Positions 42,721 to 51,658 of a DNA stretch of 64,000 bases are shown here, one piece after another; position 1 is the stretch's first letter; the number at the start of each line of letters is the position of its first letter. The stretch comes from Limosilactobacillus kribbianus (GTDB lineage Bacteria > Bacillota > Bacilli > Lactobacillales > Lactobacillaceae). The position numbers and the translations under genes are program-made. Location of the stretch: positions 18,079-82,078 of the forward strand of contig NZ_JAOVYZ010000005.1 in assembly GCF_026413145.1 (NCBI RefSeq), given 5' to 3'. The notes below the pieces were generated by a model that saw nothing but the letters and a program-made list of their open reading frames with translations, ran no database searches and was not told the origin of the DNA.

Positions 42721-43357
42721 CCTCACCTTCCTCTCGCAAGTTCACCGGCGTCAGTCTGCGTTCAAGTTTGCTCAACAAAAAGTCGGTGAGCAAGGCCAAA
42801 ATACTGACCGGAATCGTCCCACCAATGATTAGGTCCGGCTGATAAAGATTTAAGCCATTAAAGATAAAGTCTCCGAGCCCTCCAGCACCGATATATGATG
42901 CCAGCGTCGCCCAAGCAATCAAGTAAACGGCCGAAAGTCGGATCCCGGCCATAATCACCGGCAAGGCTTGCGGTAACGAAATTTGCCAAACCCGTTGCCA
43001 GCCGGTCATTCCCATCCCTTTGGCCGAATCCAAAAGGACGGGGTCAACCCCTTCCATCCCAATGTAGGTGTTCCGTAAAATCGGCAAGAGAGAGTAAATA
43101 AAGAGGGCGACGATTGCCGGAAATTTCCCAATTCCAAAAATTGGAATCATTAGCGCTAGCAAGGCTAACGATGGCACCGTCTGCAACATACTAGCAATCG
43201 CAATCACAACCTTCGCTGTTTTGGGGAAGCGCGTTAGGAGGATTCCAAGCGGTACTGCCACAACGATCCCGGCCCCAAGCGAAATCAAAGAGATGTATAG
43301 CTGCTCCCAGGTTTTTAGTAAAAGATCACTCCCGTATTCATTCAGAAAGCTAATCAT
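42707..43357 (-). CDS. opuCB: osmoprotectant ABC permease OpuCB-like
   Basis: About 216 residues and six membrane helices. It starts [24 protein letters not shown], aligned with known OpuCB N termini, so I choose the ATG at 43357 although the frame runs to 43408. It overlaps the opuCA stop by 8 nt. The EAA loop is [32 protein letters not shown]. It pairs with OpuCD as the heterodimeric channel. Confidence 0.88.
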   Translation of the reverse strand: MISFLNEYGSDLLLKTWEQLYISLISLGAGIVVAVPLGILLTRFPKTAKVVIAIASMLQTVPSLALLALMIPIFGIGKFPAIVALFIYSLLPILRNTYIGMEGVDPVLLDSAKGMGMTGWQRVWQISLPQALPVIMAGIRLSAVYLIAWATLASYIGAGGLGDFIFNGLNLYQPDLIIGGTIPVSILALLTDFLLSKLERRLTPVNLREEGEDDEN

Positions 43358-44525
43358 GCCGATCACTTCTTTCATGCTCCAGCTCTTCCTGCCCCCAAAC
43401 ATAGTCATAAAGGACCTTTGCGAGACTTGAACGGGTAATGATGCCGACGATTTGTCGATCGTGATTTACGACCGGCATATACTTAAGGCGCCGTTTAATA
43501 ATAATCTGGTAAACACTGCTCAAAAGATCCGTATCAAAAACGGTCTGCGGCGCCGGACCCATAATATCGGCTACCCGAAGATCAAGTTTATTCCGGTGGG
43601 CGATTACCTGAGCAATATCTAACTCCCCGATCAGGTGCTGATCGCCGTCTACTACGATCAAAGAGTCAATGTGATGATGATTCATTTTCGCCAGGGCTTT
43701 TTCGAGAGAGATTTCAGCCGTTGTCGAAATCGGCCTGGTCAGCATCACCGACTGAGCGGTTGCCAGCGTTACCTGGGCTTCATTCAGCCGTTCTTCGCCA
43801 ATGAGGTCGCGAACAAAATCGTTTGCCGGGTGCTGAAGGATTTCTTGGGGTGGCGCCGACTGAATAATGTGGCCATTATCAAAAATAACAATCCGGGTTG
43901 CCAGACTGATTGCCTCATCCATGTCATGAGTCACCATAATAATCGTCTTTTTCAAGTCCTTTTGCAGGTAGTGAACCAGTTCCTGCAACTTTTGTCGAGT
44001 GACCGGATCAAGGGCGCCAAAAGGTTCATCCATCAGCATAATTTTTTGGTTGGCAGCCAGGGCACGAATGACCCCAATTCGCTGTTGCTGACCGCCAGAA
44101 ATTTCGTGCGGGTAGCGTTGCAGAAACTCTTCAGGCATTTCAACCATCTTAATCAGTTCTCGTGCACGGGCTGCCCGCTTCTCTGCTGGCCACTTTAATA
44201 GTTTGGGCACCAGACAGATATTTTCTTCAATCGTCATGTGCGGAATCAGACCAATGTTTTGAATCACGTAACCAATGTGGCGGCGTAAATCAATCGGATC
44301 CTGATCCATTATATTCTTTCCTTCCACCAGCACCTGACCTGAGCTGGACTCCAGCATCCGGTTGATCATCCGCAGGGCTGTAGTTTTCCCACCACCAGAA
44401 GTCCCAATAAAACAGATAAATTCTCCAGGATGAACGGTCAGGTTAAAATCCTCTAGTGCTTTTTTCCCATTAGGATAAACCTTGCTTACCCCACGGAATT
44501 CAACAATTGAGTTCTGATCATTCAT
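43350..44525 (-). CDS. opuCA: osmoprotectant ABC ATPase with CBS domains, OpuCA-like
   Basis: A 391-residue ATPase. Walker A GTSGGGKT is near residue 42, the signature ISGGQQQR near 141, and Walker [14 protein letters not shown] near 161. Two C-terminal CBS domains (about residues 255-375) are expected to sense ionic strength and gate uptake. The frame extends to a TTG at 44543, but AGGAGGGG fits the ATG at 44525. It is the first gene of opuCABCD. A TTGAAA-18-TAAAAT promoter lies upstream. Confidence 0.9.
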   Translation of the reverse strand: MNDQNSIVEFRGVSKVYPNGKKALEDFNLTVHPGEFICFIGTSGGGKTTALRMINRMLESSSGQVLVEGKNIMDQDPIDLRRHIGYVIQNIGLIPHMTIEENICLVPKLLKWPAEKRAARARELIKMVEMPEEFLQRYPHEISGGQQQRIGVIRALAANQKIMLMDEPFGALDPVTRQKLQELVHYLQKDLKKTIIMVTHDMDEAISLATRIVIFDNGHIIQSAPPQEILQHPANDFVRDLIGEERLNEAQVTLATAQSVMLTRPISTTAEISLEKALAKMNHHHIDSLIVVDGDQHLIGELDIAQVIAHRNKLDLRVADIMGPAPQTVFDTDLLSSVYQIIIKRRLKYMPVVNHDRQIVGIITRSSLAKVLYDYVWGQEELEHERSDRHD

Positions 44526-44567
44526 GCATACCCCTCCTAACAATTAACAAGTTTTCATTTTTCTTTA

Positions 44568-44597
44568 ATTTTACGTTCATTATGATAACGATTTCAA
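44568..44597 (-). promoter_or_regulatory. promoter of opuCABCD
   Basis: On the minus strand TTGAAA (44592-44597), an 18-nt spacer and TAAAAT (44568-44573), 43 nt before the opuCA ATG. Confidence 0.6.
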
Positions 44598-44727
44598 GAC
44601 TATCTAATCATTTCTGTTGTTATTAAAAACAGTTATTTAACATTGCTTTGTCTTCTAAAGCATTGTCGTAGAAACCAAGACCAATCGTTATGGGGCAGGA
44701 CAAGTAAAAAACATCCGTTGCATCACA
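44598..44727. other. AT-rich intergenic stretch without recognisable gene
   Basis: Upstream of the opuC promoter the sequence is very AT-rich, and I find no ORF with a ribosome binding site, repeat copy or RNA motif in it. Confidence 0.5.
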
Positions 44728-44761
44728 AAAGACCCGGGCCATAAATTTGACTCGGGTCTTT
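44728..44761 (-). terminator. ppsA terminator
   Basis: AAAGACCCG (44728-44736) pairs with CGGGTCTTT (44753-44761). The T run on the minus strand is short. Confidence 0.65.
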
Positions 44762-44799
44762 GTAATCAAAATCAAGGAAATTGACAAAGTACTATCTTA

Positions 44800-47208
44800 T
44801 TACCATTCGTAGTCGGTTGGGTCCTGAATTCCACGGCCCGTGGCCTTGTCGAGCAGGATCCGCTGTTCGAAGTGAGCAACGTTGCGCTTCGTGGCCTTGA
44901 CCATGTCTGGGTTGACGGAAACGTAGTCGATCCCACTTTGAATCAGGAAATTCGTGAATTCTGGATATTCGGACGGTGCCTGCCCACAGATGGAAACCGT
45001 CCGACCGTCCTTGTGAGCGGTCTTGATCAGGTGCCGGATAGCACGCTTAACAGCCAGGTTCCGCTCGTCGAACAGGCTGGAAACCGTGTCGTTGTTCCGG
45101 TCACAACCCAGTAGAAGCATCGTCAGGTCGTTGGAACCGATGGAGTAACCATCAACGAACTGGTTGAACTGGTCGGCCAGGATGATGTTGGATGGGATTT
45201 CAGCCATCATGTAAACCTTGAAGTCGGCGCTCCGCACTAATCCCTGGTCGTGCATGATTGCAGTGACCTTCCGGGCTTCGTCAACGGTCCGAACGAATGG
45301 GATCATAACGTTCAGGTTCTTCAGGCCGAACTCTTCACGAACCTTCTTGACGGCCGCCAGTTCCAGCTTGAAGGCTTCCACGTACTTCGGGTCGTAGTAA
45401 CGGGAGGCACCCCGCCAGCCCAGCAGGTCGGCTGGTTCGTGTGGCTCGTACTTCTCGCCACCCTTGAGCTTCCGGTATTCACTGGACTTGAAGTCGGACA
45501 GCCGCAGGACAACCGGCCGTGGTGCCATCGCCCGGGCAACCTTACTTACACCGTCGGCCAGCATGTCAACAACCTTCTCCGGGTGTCCCTGGTCAATCAG
45601 GTAAAGTGGGTGTTCATGGATGTAGGTGGTCCAAAGGAATTCTTCCCGCATCAGACCAATCCCGTCGGCTGGCAGGGTTGAGTACTTCTCGGCCAACTCT
45701 GGGTCCCCGAGGTTCATCATAACCCGGGTAGCGGTTGGTGGGAAGGTCTCGGCAGCAACGACTTGGCCACCGGCAGCGGCCTGGGTCGTCGTTGGCTTCT
45801 TGAACAGGGATTCAACCTTGCCCTTGTAGACAACCCCGTTCTTAGCGTCAACCGTAACGACATCCCCAGTCTTGAAGACGTCGGTTGCGGCCTTGCCCCG
45901 ACTCTTGGTTCCGACGATACATGGAATTTCCATTTCCCGGGAAACGATGGCGGCGTGACAGGTCATCCCACCGTTGTTGGTGATGATCCCGGCGGCCTTC
46001 TTCATCGCTGGAACCCAGTCTGGTGAAGTCATCAGGGTAACCAGCACTTCGCCGTCCTTGAATTCATCGATGTCCTTTGGGCTGTCGATGACGTGAACGA
46101 CCCCGCTGGCCACGCCTGGACTAGCTGGCAAACCACGAACTGCAACCTCGGCATCACTTTCAGCAACCACGTTATCATCTCCTGCTGATTCTTCCGACTT
46201 CTTATTCTTGTTCCGCTGTGACCAAACTGTCTCTGGACGAGCCTGAACTAACCAGAGCTTGTTGGTGTTGGCGTCGAGGGCAAACTCCATGTCCATGTAG
46301 CAGCCATAGTGCTGTTCAATCTGCTTGACGTAGCCCGCCAATTCCAGAACCTGGTCATCAGTCAGGACTGGCTTGTCTGCCAATTCGGCAGGAACTGGTT
46401 CTTCCTTGGTACCACCCTCAGGCAGCCGAACTAGCTCGACCGGCTTGGTGGTGATGTTCTTTTCCACGATCTTCATCGACTTTTTGTCGACAACGAAGTG
46501 ATCTGGCGTTACCTTCCCCAAGACGATGTATTCACCGAGACCGTAGATGGTATCGATCACGATCTTGGTGTCATCCCCGTTAGTAACGTCGACGGAGAAC
46601 ATGATCCCCGAGGCCTTAGAGAAGACCATCATCTGAACCGCGGCCGACAGGGCAACCTTTTCGTATGGGAAGTTCTGCTTGTGCCGGTAGTAAGTTGCCC
46701 GATCCGTAAAGAGTGAAGCGTAACACTGTTGAACACGGTCAACCACGTCGTCAGCCCCGTGGATGTTCAAGTAGGATTCCTGTTGACCCGCAAAGGAAGC
46801 GTTTGGCAGGTCTTCGGCCGTAGCAGACGACCGAATGGCAACGAAAGGATCCTCCTGATTCATCCGCTTGGCCAGATCAGCGTAAGCCTGCTTGATGTCA
46901 TTGGCTAAGTCATCCGGCATCTTGGCTCCGGTGATCAGGTCCCGAATCTTGGTGCAGGCGTCGTGAAGCTCGTCGGCATTTTCGTAGTCCTTGATCTGGT
47001 CCAGCAGGGCGTTGACCTGGTCATTTAAGCCGGTCTTTTCCATAAAATAACGGTAAGCGTGAGCCGTGGTAGCAAAGCCGTACGGAACTGGCACGTTCAT
47101 CGACGAGGTCATCTCTCCCAGCGAGGAAGACTTCCCACCGACCAGGTTAACATCCTCTCGGTGGAGCTCATCGAACCATAATACATTAGCAACATCGCGA
47201 TTTCCCAT
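44800..47208 (-). CDS. ppsA: phosphoenolpyruvate synthase
   Basis: An 802-residue enzyme converting pyruvate and ATP to PEP, AMP and phosphate. The N-terminal ATP-binding half contains GGKSSSLGEM, AIRSSATAEDLPNASFAGQQES and GIMFSVDV. The swivelling domain carries the phosphorylated histidine near residue 417 (GGMTCHAAIVSRE). The C-terminal TIM barrel has RVMMNLGDPELAEKY and, near the end, SICGQAPSEYPEF with the catalytic Cys. AGGAGGT precedes the ATG. A perfect cre match 26 nt upstream suggests CcpA control, as expected for a gluconeogenic enzyme. Confidence 0.93.
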   Translation of the reverse strand: MGNRDVANVLWFDELHREDVNLVGGKSSSLGEMTSSMNVPVPYGFATTAHAYRYFMEKTGLNDQVNALLDQIKDYENADELHDACTKIRDLITGAKMPDDLANDIKQAYADLAKRMNQEDPFVAIRSSATAEDLPNASFAGQQESYLNIHGADDVVDRVQQCYASLFTDRATYYRHKQNFPYEKVALSAAVQMMVFSKASGIMFSVDVTNGDDTKIVIDTIYGLGEYIVLGKVTPDHFVVDKKSMKIVEKNITTKPVELVRLPEGGTKEEPVPAELADKPVLTDDQVLELAGYVKQIEQHYGCYMDMEFALDANTNKLWLVQARPETVWSQRNKNKKSEESAGDDNVVAESDAEVAVRGLPASPGVASGVVHVIDSPKDIDEFKDGEVLVTLMTSPDWVPAMKKAAGIITNNGGMTCHAAIVSREMEIPCIVGTKSRGKAATDVFKTGDVVTVDAKNGVVYKGKVESLFKKPTTTQAAAGGQVVAAETFPPTATRVMMNLGDPELAEKYSTLPADGIGLMREEFLWTTYIHEHPLYLIDQGHPEKVVDMLADGVSKVARAMAPRPVVLRLSDFKSSEYRKLKGGEKYEPHEPADLLGWRGASRYYDPKYVEAFKLELAAVKKVREEFGLKNLNVMIPFVRTVDEARKVTAIMHDQGLVRSADFKVYMMAEIPSNIILADQFNQFVDGYSIGSNDLTMLLLGCDRNNDTVSSLFDERNLAVKRAIRHLIKTAHKDGRTVSICGQAPSEYPEFTNFLIQSGIDYVSVNPDMVKATKRNVAHFEQRILLDKATGRGIQDPTDYEW

Positions 47209-47233
47209 AATACTACCTCCTCTGGATAGCTTG

Positions 47234-47247
47234 TGAAAGCGGTTACA
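47234..47247 (-). promoter_or_regulatory. cre site (CcpA) upstream of ppsA
   Basis: TGAAAGCGGTTACA matches the consensus TGWAANCGNTNWCA at every position. It lies just upstream of the ppsA ribosome binding site, where bound CcpA would block transcription when glucose is present. Confidence 0.75.
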
Positions 47248-47344
47248 ACTACAATTACATTGTACCCTTTATTTATTGAACGTGGGACATCAAATGTGTC
47301 TTTTTGTCTCTTCTTATAACAAATTTAATATTATGTTCGATATA

Positions 47345-47512
47345 AAAAAGGCGGTGGGACAGAACTCGTTTGCGAGTTCGTCTTCCCACCCCCGCGAGGC
47401 TGGCTAGGCGTCCTGGGCGTTGATTTATCAACGTTCAGGATCCAGCCAGCTACCGCGCTGTAACATTTACAGCTATGTAACGGCAAAGAGGCTGTTTAAA
47501 TCCAGCCTCCTT
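47345..47512 (-). other. multi-hairpin 3' region downstream of terC-trxA
   Basis: Read on the minus strand from the trxA stop: a first hairpin (AAAGGAGGCTG with CAGCCTCTTT), a small one (CTGTAA with TTACAG), a long one of about 30 bp with interruptions capped by CGTTGAT/ATCAACG, and a terminator-like one (GGTGGGA...GAACTCG with CGAGTTC...TCCCACC) followed by T6. No ORF with a ribosome binding site is seen. It separates trxA from ppsA. Confidence 0.6.
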
Positions 47513-47518
47513 TGTTTT

Positions 47519-47842
47519 TTATGCATTTTCGGCGAGTTTGCGGTCAAAATAGTGAGCTAACTTGGCTTCCGGGTAGACCCCGGTGACCTTTTCCTTGGCC
47601 TGGCCATTGCGGAACAGGACCAGGCTCGGAATGCTCATTACCTTGTAGCGCTGGGCAATTTCCTGGTTGCCATCAACATTCATCTTCACAAACTTGATTT
47701 TCCCCTGATACTGAGCTTCAAGCCGCTCCATGATTGGGTCCATCATCTTGCAGGGTCCGCACCAGGGTGCCCAGAAGTCAACGACCGTTAACGGCCCTGC
47801 CGTCAGCGCGGCGAAGTTTTCTGCATTTGCTTCAATTGCCAT
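47519..47842 (-). CDS. trxA: thioredoxin
   Basis: A 107-residue thioredoxin with the active site W27-C-G-P-C31 (DFWAPWCGPCKMM) and the cis-proline loop SIPSL near residue 76. Cytoplasmic dithiol reductant. It starts 4 nt after the terC stop codon and has AGAAGGAA before the ATG, so it is cotranscribed with terC. The reading frame ends just before a multi-hairpin 3' region. Confidence 0.95.
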   Translation of the reverse strand: MAIEANAENFAALTAGPLTVVDFWAPWCGPCKMMDPIMERLEAQYQGKIKFVKMNVDGNQEIAQRYKVMSIPSLVLFRNGQAKEKVTGVYPEAKLAHYFDRKLAENA

Positions 47843-47846
47843 TTAT

Positions 47847-48602
47847 TTATTCCTTCTTTTTATTCTTTGAACGGCGCACAAAGTGGATCACAATCGTCAG
47901 GATGAAGACCACCAGCATGAAAATTCCAAAAATACTCGACGGAATCTCGATATCGATTGCTGGAATCGTCAAGAAGAGCTTGACGGCAATGATGGCGATC
48001 AGGCAGTAAGCCATCGGCTCCAGTTCTGGAATCTTGCGCATCAAGCGCATGATGATCTCGGCCACCCCCCGCATGCAGGCGATCCCAATCATTCCACCGA
48101 TCAGGACGATCACTGGATTGAATGAAATTGCCAACGAAGCCAGGACGGAGTCGACAGAGAAGATAATATCCATAAACTCAATCTGGGCCACTACTGACCA
48201 GAAACGCTTACGGCCGGTCAGGTGCGCGGCCGCGTTCCGGACTTGACGAACCCGTTTGTGTCCGAAAAATTTATTCTTAAAAAAACGGTATACCAGATAG
48301 ATAAGGTAGGCGGCGCCAATTACCTTGATCTCCCAAAAATTGATCAAGTAGGTTCCGACCCCGATAATCAAGAAGCGGAACAGGTAGGAACCCCAAATCC
48401 CGTAGAACAGGGATTCCTCCTGTTCCTTGAGTGTTGGCAGCACTCGCGTTTGAGCCGCCAGCACGACGGCATTGTCGACTGACAGCAAGCATTCGATCAT
48501 CACCAGGGAAAAGATGATTAGCCAGTCCTGGCCCGAGGTGATGACAGTTGACCAGTTATGTGGATCGAAGAAGGGTCCATATAACTTTCCTAAAAGTGAC
48601 AA
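47847..48602 (-). CDS. TerC family integral membrane protein
   Basis: A 251-residue membrane protein with seven to eight helices. The two TerC signature acids occur in ECLLSVDNAVVLAAQ and FMDIIFSVDSVLASLA, duplicated motifs thought to bind metal. Family members in Firmicutes export manganese or help metallate secreted proteins. The start is a TTG at 48602 behind AAAGGGGG. Cotranscription with thioredoxin links metal and redox handling, but the substrate is an inference. Confidence 0.87.
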   Translation of the reverse strand: MSLLGKLYGPFFDPHNWSTVITSGQDWLIIFSLVMIECLLSVDNAVVLAAQTRVLPTLKEQEESLFYGIWGSYLFRFLIIGVGTYLINFWEIKVIGAAYLIYLVYRFFKNKFFGHKRVRQVRNAAAHLTGRKRFWSVVAQIEFMDIIFSVDSVLASLAISFNPVIVLIGGMIGIACMRGVAEIIMRLMRKIPELEPMAYCLIAIIAVKLFLTIPAIDIEIPSSIFGIFMLVVFILTIVIHFVRRSKNKKKE

Positions 48603-48635
48603 TTAGTGTCCCCCTTTAAATTAATTTTTATCTAC

Positions 48636-49550
48636 CTAATTCAATCCATATTTTACCAGATATTGGGCAAAATATGGGGGCAAGGGGGCCGCAATTTGGA
48701 TTTTCTTAAAGGAGAAGGGAACGATCAGGCGCTGGGTAGCACCGTGTAAAAGCATCTTTTCCGGTGAATTTGGGTTGTAGATCGGATCACCGACAATCGG
48801 GTGCCCACTGTGCGCCAGATGAACCCGGAGCTGGTGGGTCCGCCCCGTCGCCAGGCGCAGGCGGACCAGGGAGCGTTCGGGTCCTGCAGCCAGACTAGTG
48901 TAGTAGGTCAGTGCCGGCTGGGCATGCAGGCCGTTAACACAGTGCCAGCGAGGATCCTGCGGGTTGCGGCCAATCGGCCAGTCCCATTCGCCCTGGCCGG
49001 TGAGTTGTCCTTCGACCACCGCTAGGTATTCCCGGTGGATTTCTCCCGCGGCGATCAGGCGATTGAGCACCGGCACCACCACCGGGTTCTTGGCAACGAT
49101 CATTGCCCCGCTGGTCTCCAAGTCGAGCCGGTGGACCATGTAGGCGCCATCTCGGGTCCCCCGCAGGTAGCCGGCAACGTCATTCATCACCGTGCCCTCT
49201 TCACCCGCCTGGTTGGGGTGACTTTTTTGGCCTCGCGGCTTGTTGACCACCAGCAGGTCCCGGTTTTCAAAGAGAACCGCTAGCTGCGGGGCTGAGGTTG
49301 GGACATAGTGGTTGGCACCCGGCGTCCGGAATTCGTCCCCGCAAAAGAGGAGCTGAACTCGGTCGCTGGGATAAACGGGTTGGTTCATCGTTTCATAGCG
49401 CCCGTTAACCAGGACGTGTTGACGGCGGCGCAGAAAGTGAATCAGCCGGTCCGGCAGCAGCCACTGGTCGTGCAGGAGCTGGCGCAGCAAAATGATTGGC
49501 TGGTCCGGGCGCAGCCGTTCGGTCAGTTGCCAGCGGATGTCTGCTGCCAC
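48636..49550 (-). CDS. RluD-type pseudouridine synthase
   Basis: A 304-residue RNA pseudouridine synthase of the RsuA/RluA superfamily. The catalytic aspartate is D143 in HRLDLETSG. An S4-like N-terminal stretch is suggested by DRLIHFLRRRQHVLVNGR, and RLATGRTHQLRVHLAHSGHPIVGD is the conserved C-terminal motif. The start is a GTG that directly follows the TAG of the upstream gene, with GGGAGGTGA inside that gene. The two are therefore translationally coupled. The RNA target (23S rRNA, or tRNA) cannot be told. Confidence 0.88.
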   Translation of the reverse strand: MAADIRWQLTERLRPDQPIILLRQLLHDQWLLPDRLIHFLRRRQHVLVNGRYETMNQPVYPSDRVQLLFCGDEFRTPGANHYVPTSAPQLAVLFENRDLLVVNKPRGQKSHPNQAGEEGTVMNDVAGYLRGTRDGAYMVHRLDLETSGAMIVAKNPVVVPVLNRLIAAGEIHREYLAVVEGQLTGQGEWDWPIGRNPQDPRWHCVNGLHAQPALTYYTSLAAGPERSLVRLRLATGRTHQLRVHLAHSGHPIVGDPIYNPNSPEKMLLHGATQRLIVPFSFKKIQIAAPLPPYFAQYLVKYGLN

Positions 49551-50528
49551 CTACTTCACCTCCCGGACGCTCAGCCGATCTGGCACGTGGTAGACCTTGG
49601 GCTTGGTCCAATTCATCATGTCGTCGGTCAGCTGGAGCTTGGTGATGTCACCACGGTGGTAGGACTGGAAATAGTAGCTCCGGCTCTCGGCCACCGTCAC
49701 GGCCCGGTAAACGGAATAGGTCGGCTGGTGGCGACTGTTCTGCGGAACGGTCACGCTGTCCAGCAGGTGCCACTCACTGATCAGTCCAGTGGCCTCGTCG
49801 GCAGGCACGTCTGCCCGTTCTTTCAGGTAGGCCGCCCGAACGAAGCGAGCACTCGGTGAGTAGTAGCCGGGCGGGTTGGTCTTGCCCGAAAGACGTCCGG
49901 TCGTGACTCGGGGCGTGTTGAGTGGAACCTTCCCCGCCGTAAATGCCGGCGTGAAGTCCACATAGCGTTCCATCTGGGCTAACTGACGATCAAAATCGGG
50001 ACTGTTGGTGACCACGCCAAGCGGGTTCTCAATCACCCGCAGCGGCGTTTGGCTAGGTTCAATCACCACGATCCGGCCAGTCCGGTCGGCCAGGGCAAAG
50101 TGCAGTTCCGGGTTGCCGTACTTGGTATCGCTGTTTTTCTCGCTCATTAGCTCGACTTCATCCAGGTGGTCAACCAGGTCCTGGACCGAACGGAAGTTGC
50201 CCAGCACCCAGAAGATAAACTCGTAAGCCGCCAGCTGGACCTTGTTGCGATTGCGCTCGTCTTGGTAGTGGGCACCGTTATCAAAAGTCAGCTTCTGGGC
50301 CATCAGCCCCCACTCGTTGACCCCGTCGGACACGTCGACGCGGCGGGCATCCAGACTGCCGCCACCGACCAGGGCATATTTATTTTCGTAGACCCGGTGA
50401 TCGAAGGCCGTCGCCCAGCGAAAGTGCCGGGGAATAAATAGGGGCGAAACCGCCAGGACCGGCCAGTCCATCGTCCGGGCCAGCAGGTGGGTATGGTCCA
50501 AGGTCACCTGATAAATACTGGTACACAT
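49551..50528 (-). CDS. choloylglycine hydrolase family (Ntn) amidase
   Basis: About 325 residues in the linear-amide C-N hydrolase family (bile salt hydrolase/penicillin V acylase). The frame begins Met-Met-Cys; since the nucleophile must be an N-terminal Cys, I take the second ATG so that removal of one Met exposes it. Other family residues: LARTMDWP (Arg and Asp near 17-20), GVVTNSPDF with the oxyanion Asn near 160. Bile-salt versus penicillin or other acyl-amide specificity cannot be fixed. AAAGGGGTG precedes the start. Confidence 0.8.
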   Translation of the reverse strand: MCTSIYQVTLDHTHLLARTMDWPVLAVSPLFIPRHFRWATAFDHRVYENKYALVGGGSLDARRVDVSDGVNEWGLMAQKLTFDNGAHYQDERNRNKVQLAAYEFIFWVLGNFRSVQDLVDHLDEVELMSEKNSDTKYGNPELHFALADRTGRIVVIEPSQTPLRVIENPLGVVTNSPDFDRQLAQMERYVDFTPAFTAGKVPLNTPRVTTGRLSGKTNPPGYYSPSARFVRAAYLKERADVPADEATGLISEWHLLDSVTVPQNSRHQPTYSVYRAVTVAESRSYYFQSYHRGDITKLQLTDDMMNWTKPKVYHVPDRLSVREVK

Positions 50529-50691
50529 CATCCAGCACCCCTTTCGTGAATTTTTACCGTCCCCATTTTAATTTATTTCCCGGGAAATTTGCCACTATTT
50601 TGTCTTCACCGTCCCCGCCAGCTTTACTTTTGAGAGCAAAAAGAGTTGAATAGTATTTGTAACTAAGGGCAAGCAACGAGGAGATGAAGTG

Positions 50692-51609
50692 ATGTTAAGT
50701 GCCGAAGCAATCAACGACCGGAGCAAGTGGATCAGTGTTTTTGAGCCCCTCCCCCACGAACGGGCGGACCTGATCAAAAAGTACGAGGTCACTAAGGAAC
50801 TCCTCGACTACGCCATTGACCCCTACGAAAAGGCCCGGGTCGAAATCGATCCCGATGCCGGCGTGACCCTGCTGATCTTCGACGTCTACGTGCCCACCCA
50901 CGCGGTAACGGCTCCGCAGACCGCCCCGATCGGCATCATGCTGACGGCCAACAACATCATCACCTTCACCAACGCCAAAACCAACTTTGTCAACGGGGTA
51001 ATCGCTAACCAGCTCCGGATCCTGAAGCGCCGCGGACCGATCACTGATAAGCTCAACCTAGTCTTCCCGATTCTCTACCGGCTCTCCACGAGCTACTTCG
51101 GCCCCCTGCGCCGCGTTGACCAGCAGCGCCAGCAGATTCAGCGCAACATTCAGCGCCGCACTGGCCGCAAGGCGATTGGCGAATTTATGGAAATTGAAAC
51201 CGGCCTGGTTTACATTCTGACCTCGCTGAAGGGCAATGTCTCCCTACTTGAGGAATTCAAACGCCGGTTTACTGATCAGATGTCGACCCGCCAAAATAAC
51301 GACCTCGACGACGTAATTGTCGAAGCCCAGCAGGGACTGGAGATGGCCCAGATGACTTCCGACGTGTCCGAGCGGGTTTCCAACGCCTACAGTAAGGTGA
51401 TCGACAGCGACTTGAACCAGACGATGAAGTACCTGACCATCTACTCGATCGTCCTCTCCATCCCGACGATCGTCTCCGGCTTCTACGGTGAAAACGTCAA
51501 GCTGCCACTGGCGAACGGTCAGTACTCCTGGGTGATCACCCTGATCATCACACTGATTTTGATGATCATTACCATGATCTTCATGATTACGCGGAAATGG
51601 TGGAAATAA
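50692..51609 (+). CDS. corA: CorA family divalent cation transporter
   Basis: A 305-residue CorA-type channel. A cytoplasmic alpha/beta domain and long helices are followed by two C-terminal membrane helices (about residues 245-265 and 277-298) and a basic end (RKWWK). The loop signature, normally YGMN, here reads YGEN (GFYGENVKLP), a substitution at the selectivity motif. Mg2+ is the default substrate, but this variant may alter selectivity. GAGGAG suits the ATG at 50692; an in-frame GTG lies one codon before. Bounded by its own terminator. Confidence 0.85.
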   Translation: MLSAEAINDRSKWISVFEPLPHERADLIKKYEVTKELLDYAIDPYEKARVEIDPDAGVTLLIFDVYVPTHAVTAPQTAPIGIMLTANNIITFTNAKTNFVNGVIANQLRILKRRGPITDKLNLVFPILYRLSTSYFGPLRRVDQQRQQIQRNIQRRTGRKAIGEFMEIETGLVYILTSLKGNVSLLEEFKRRFTDQMSTRQNNDLDDVIVEAQQGLEMAQMTSDVSERVSNAYSKVIDSDLNQTMKYLTIYSIVLSIPTIVSGFYGENVKLPLANGQYSWVITLIITLILMIITMIFMITRKWWK

Positions 51610-51649
51610 AAACGAGACAGGGAGAAAATTTTGCTTCCTGTCTCGTTTT
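51609..51649 (+). terminator. corA terminator
   Basis: AAACGAGACAGG pairs with CCTGTCTCGTTT (12 bp), followed by TTTTG. Confidence 0.85.
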
Positions 51650-51658
51650 GATTCTTAT

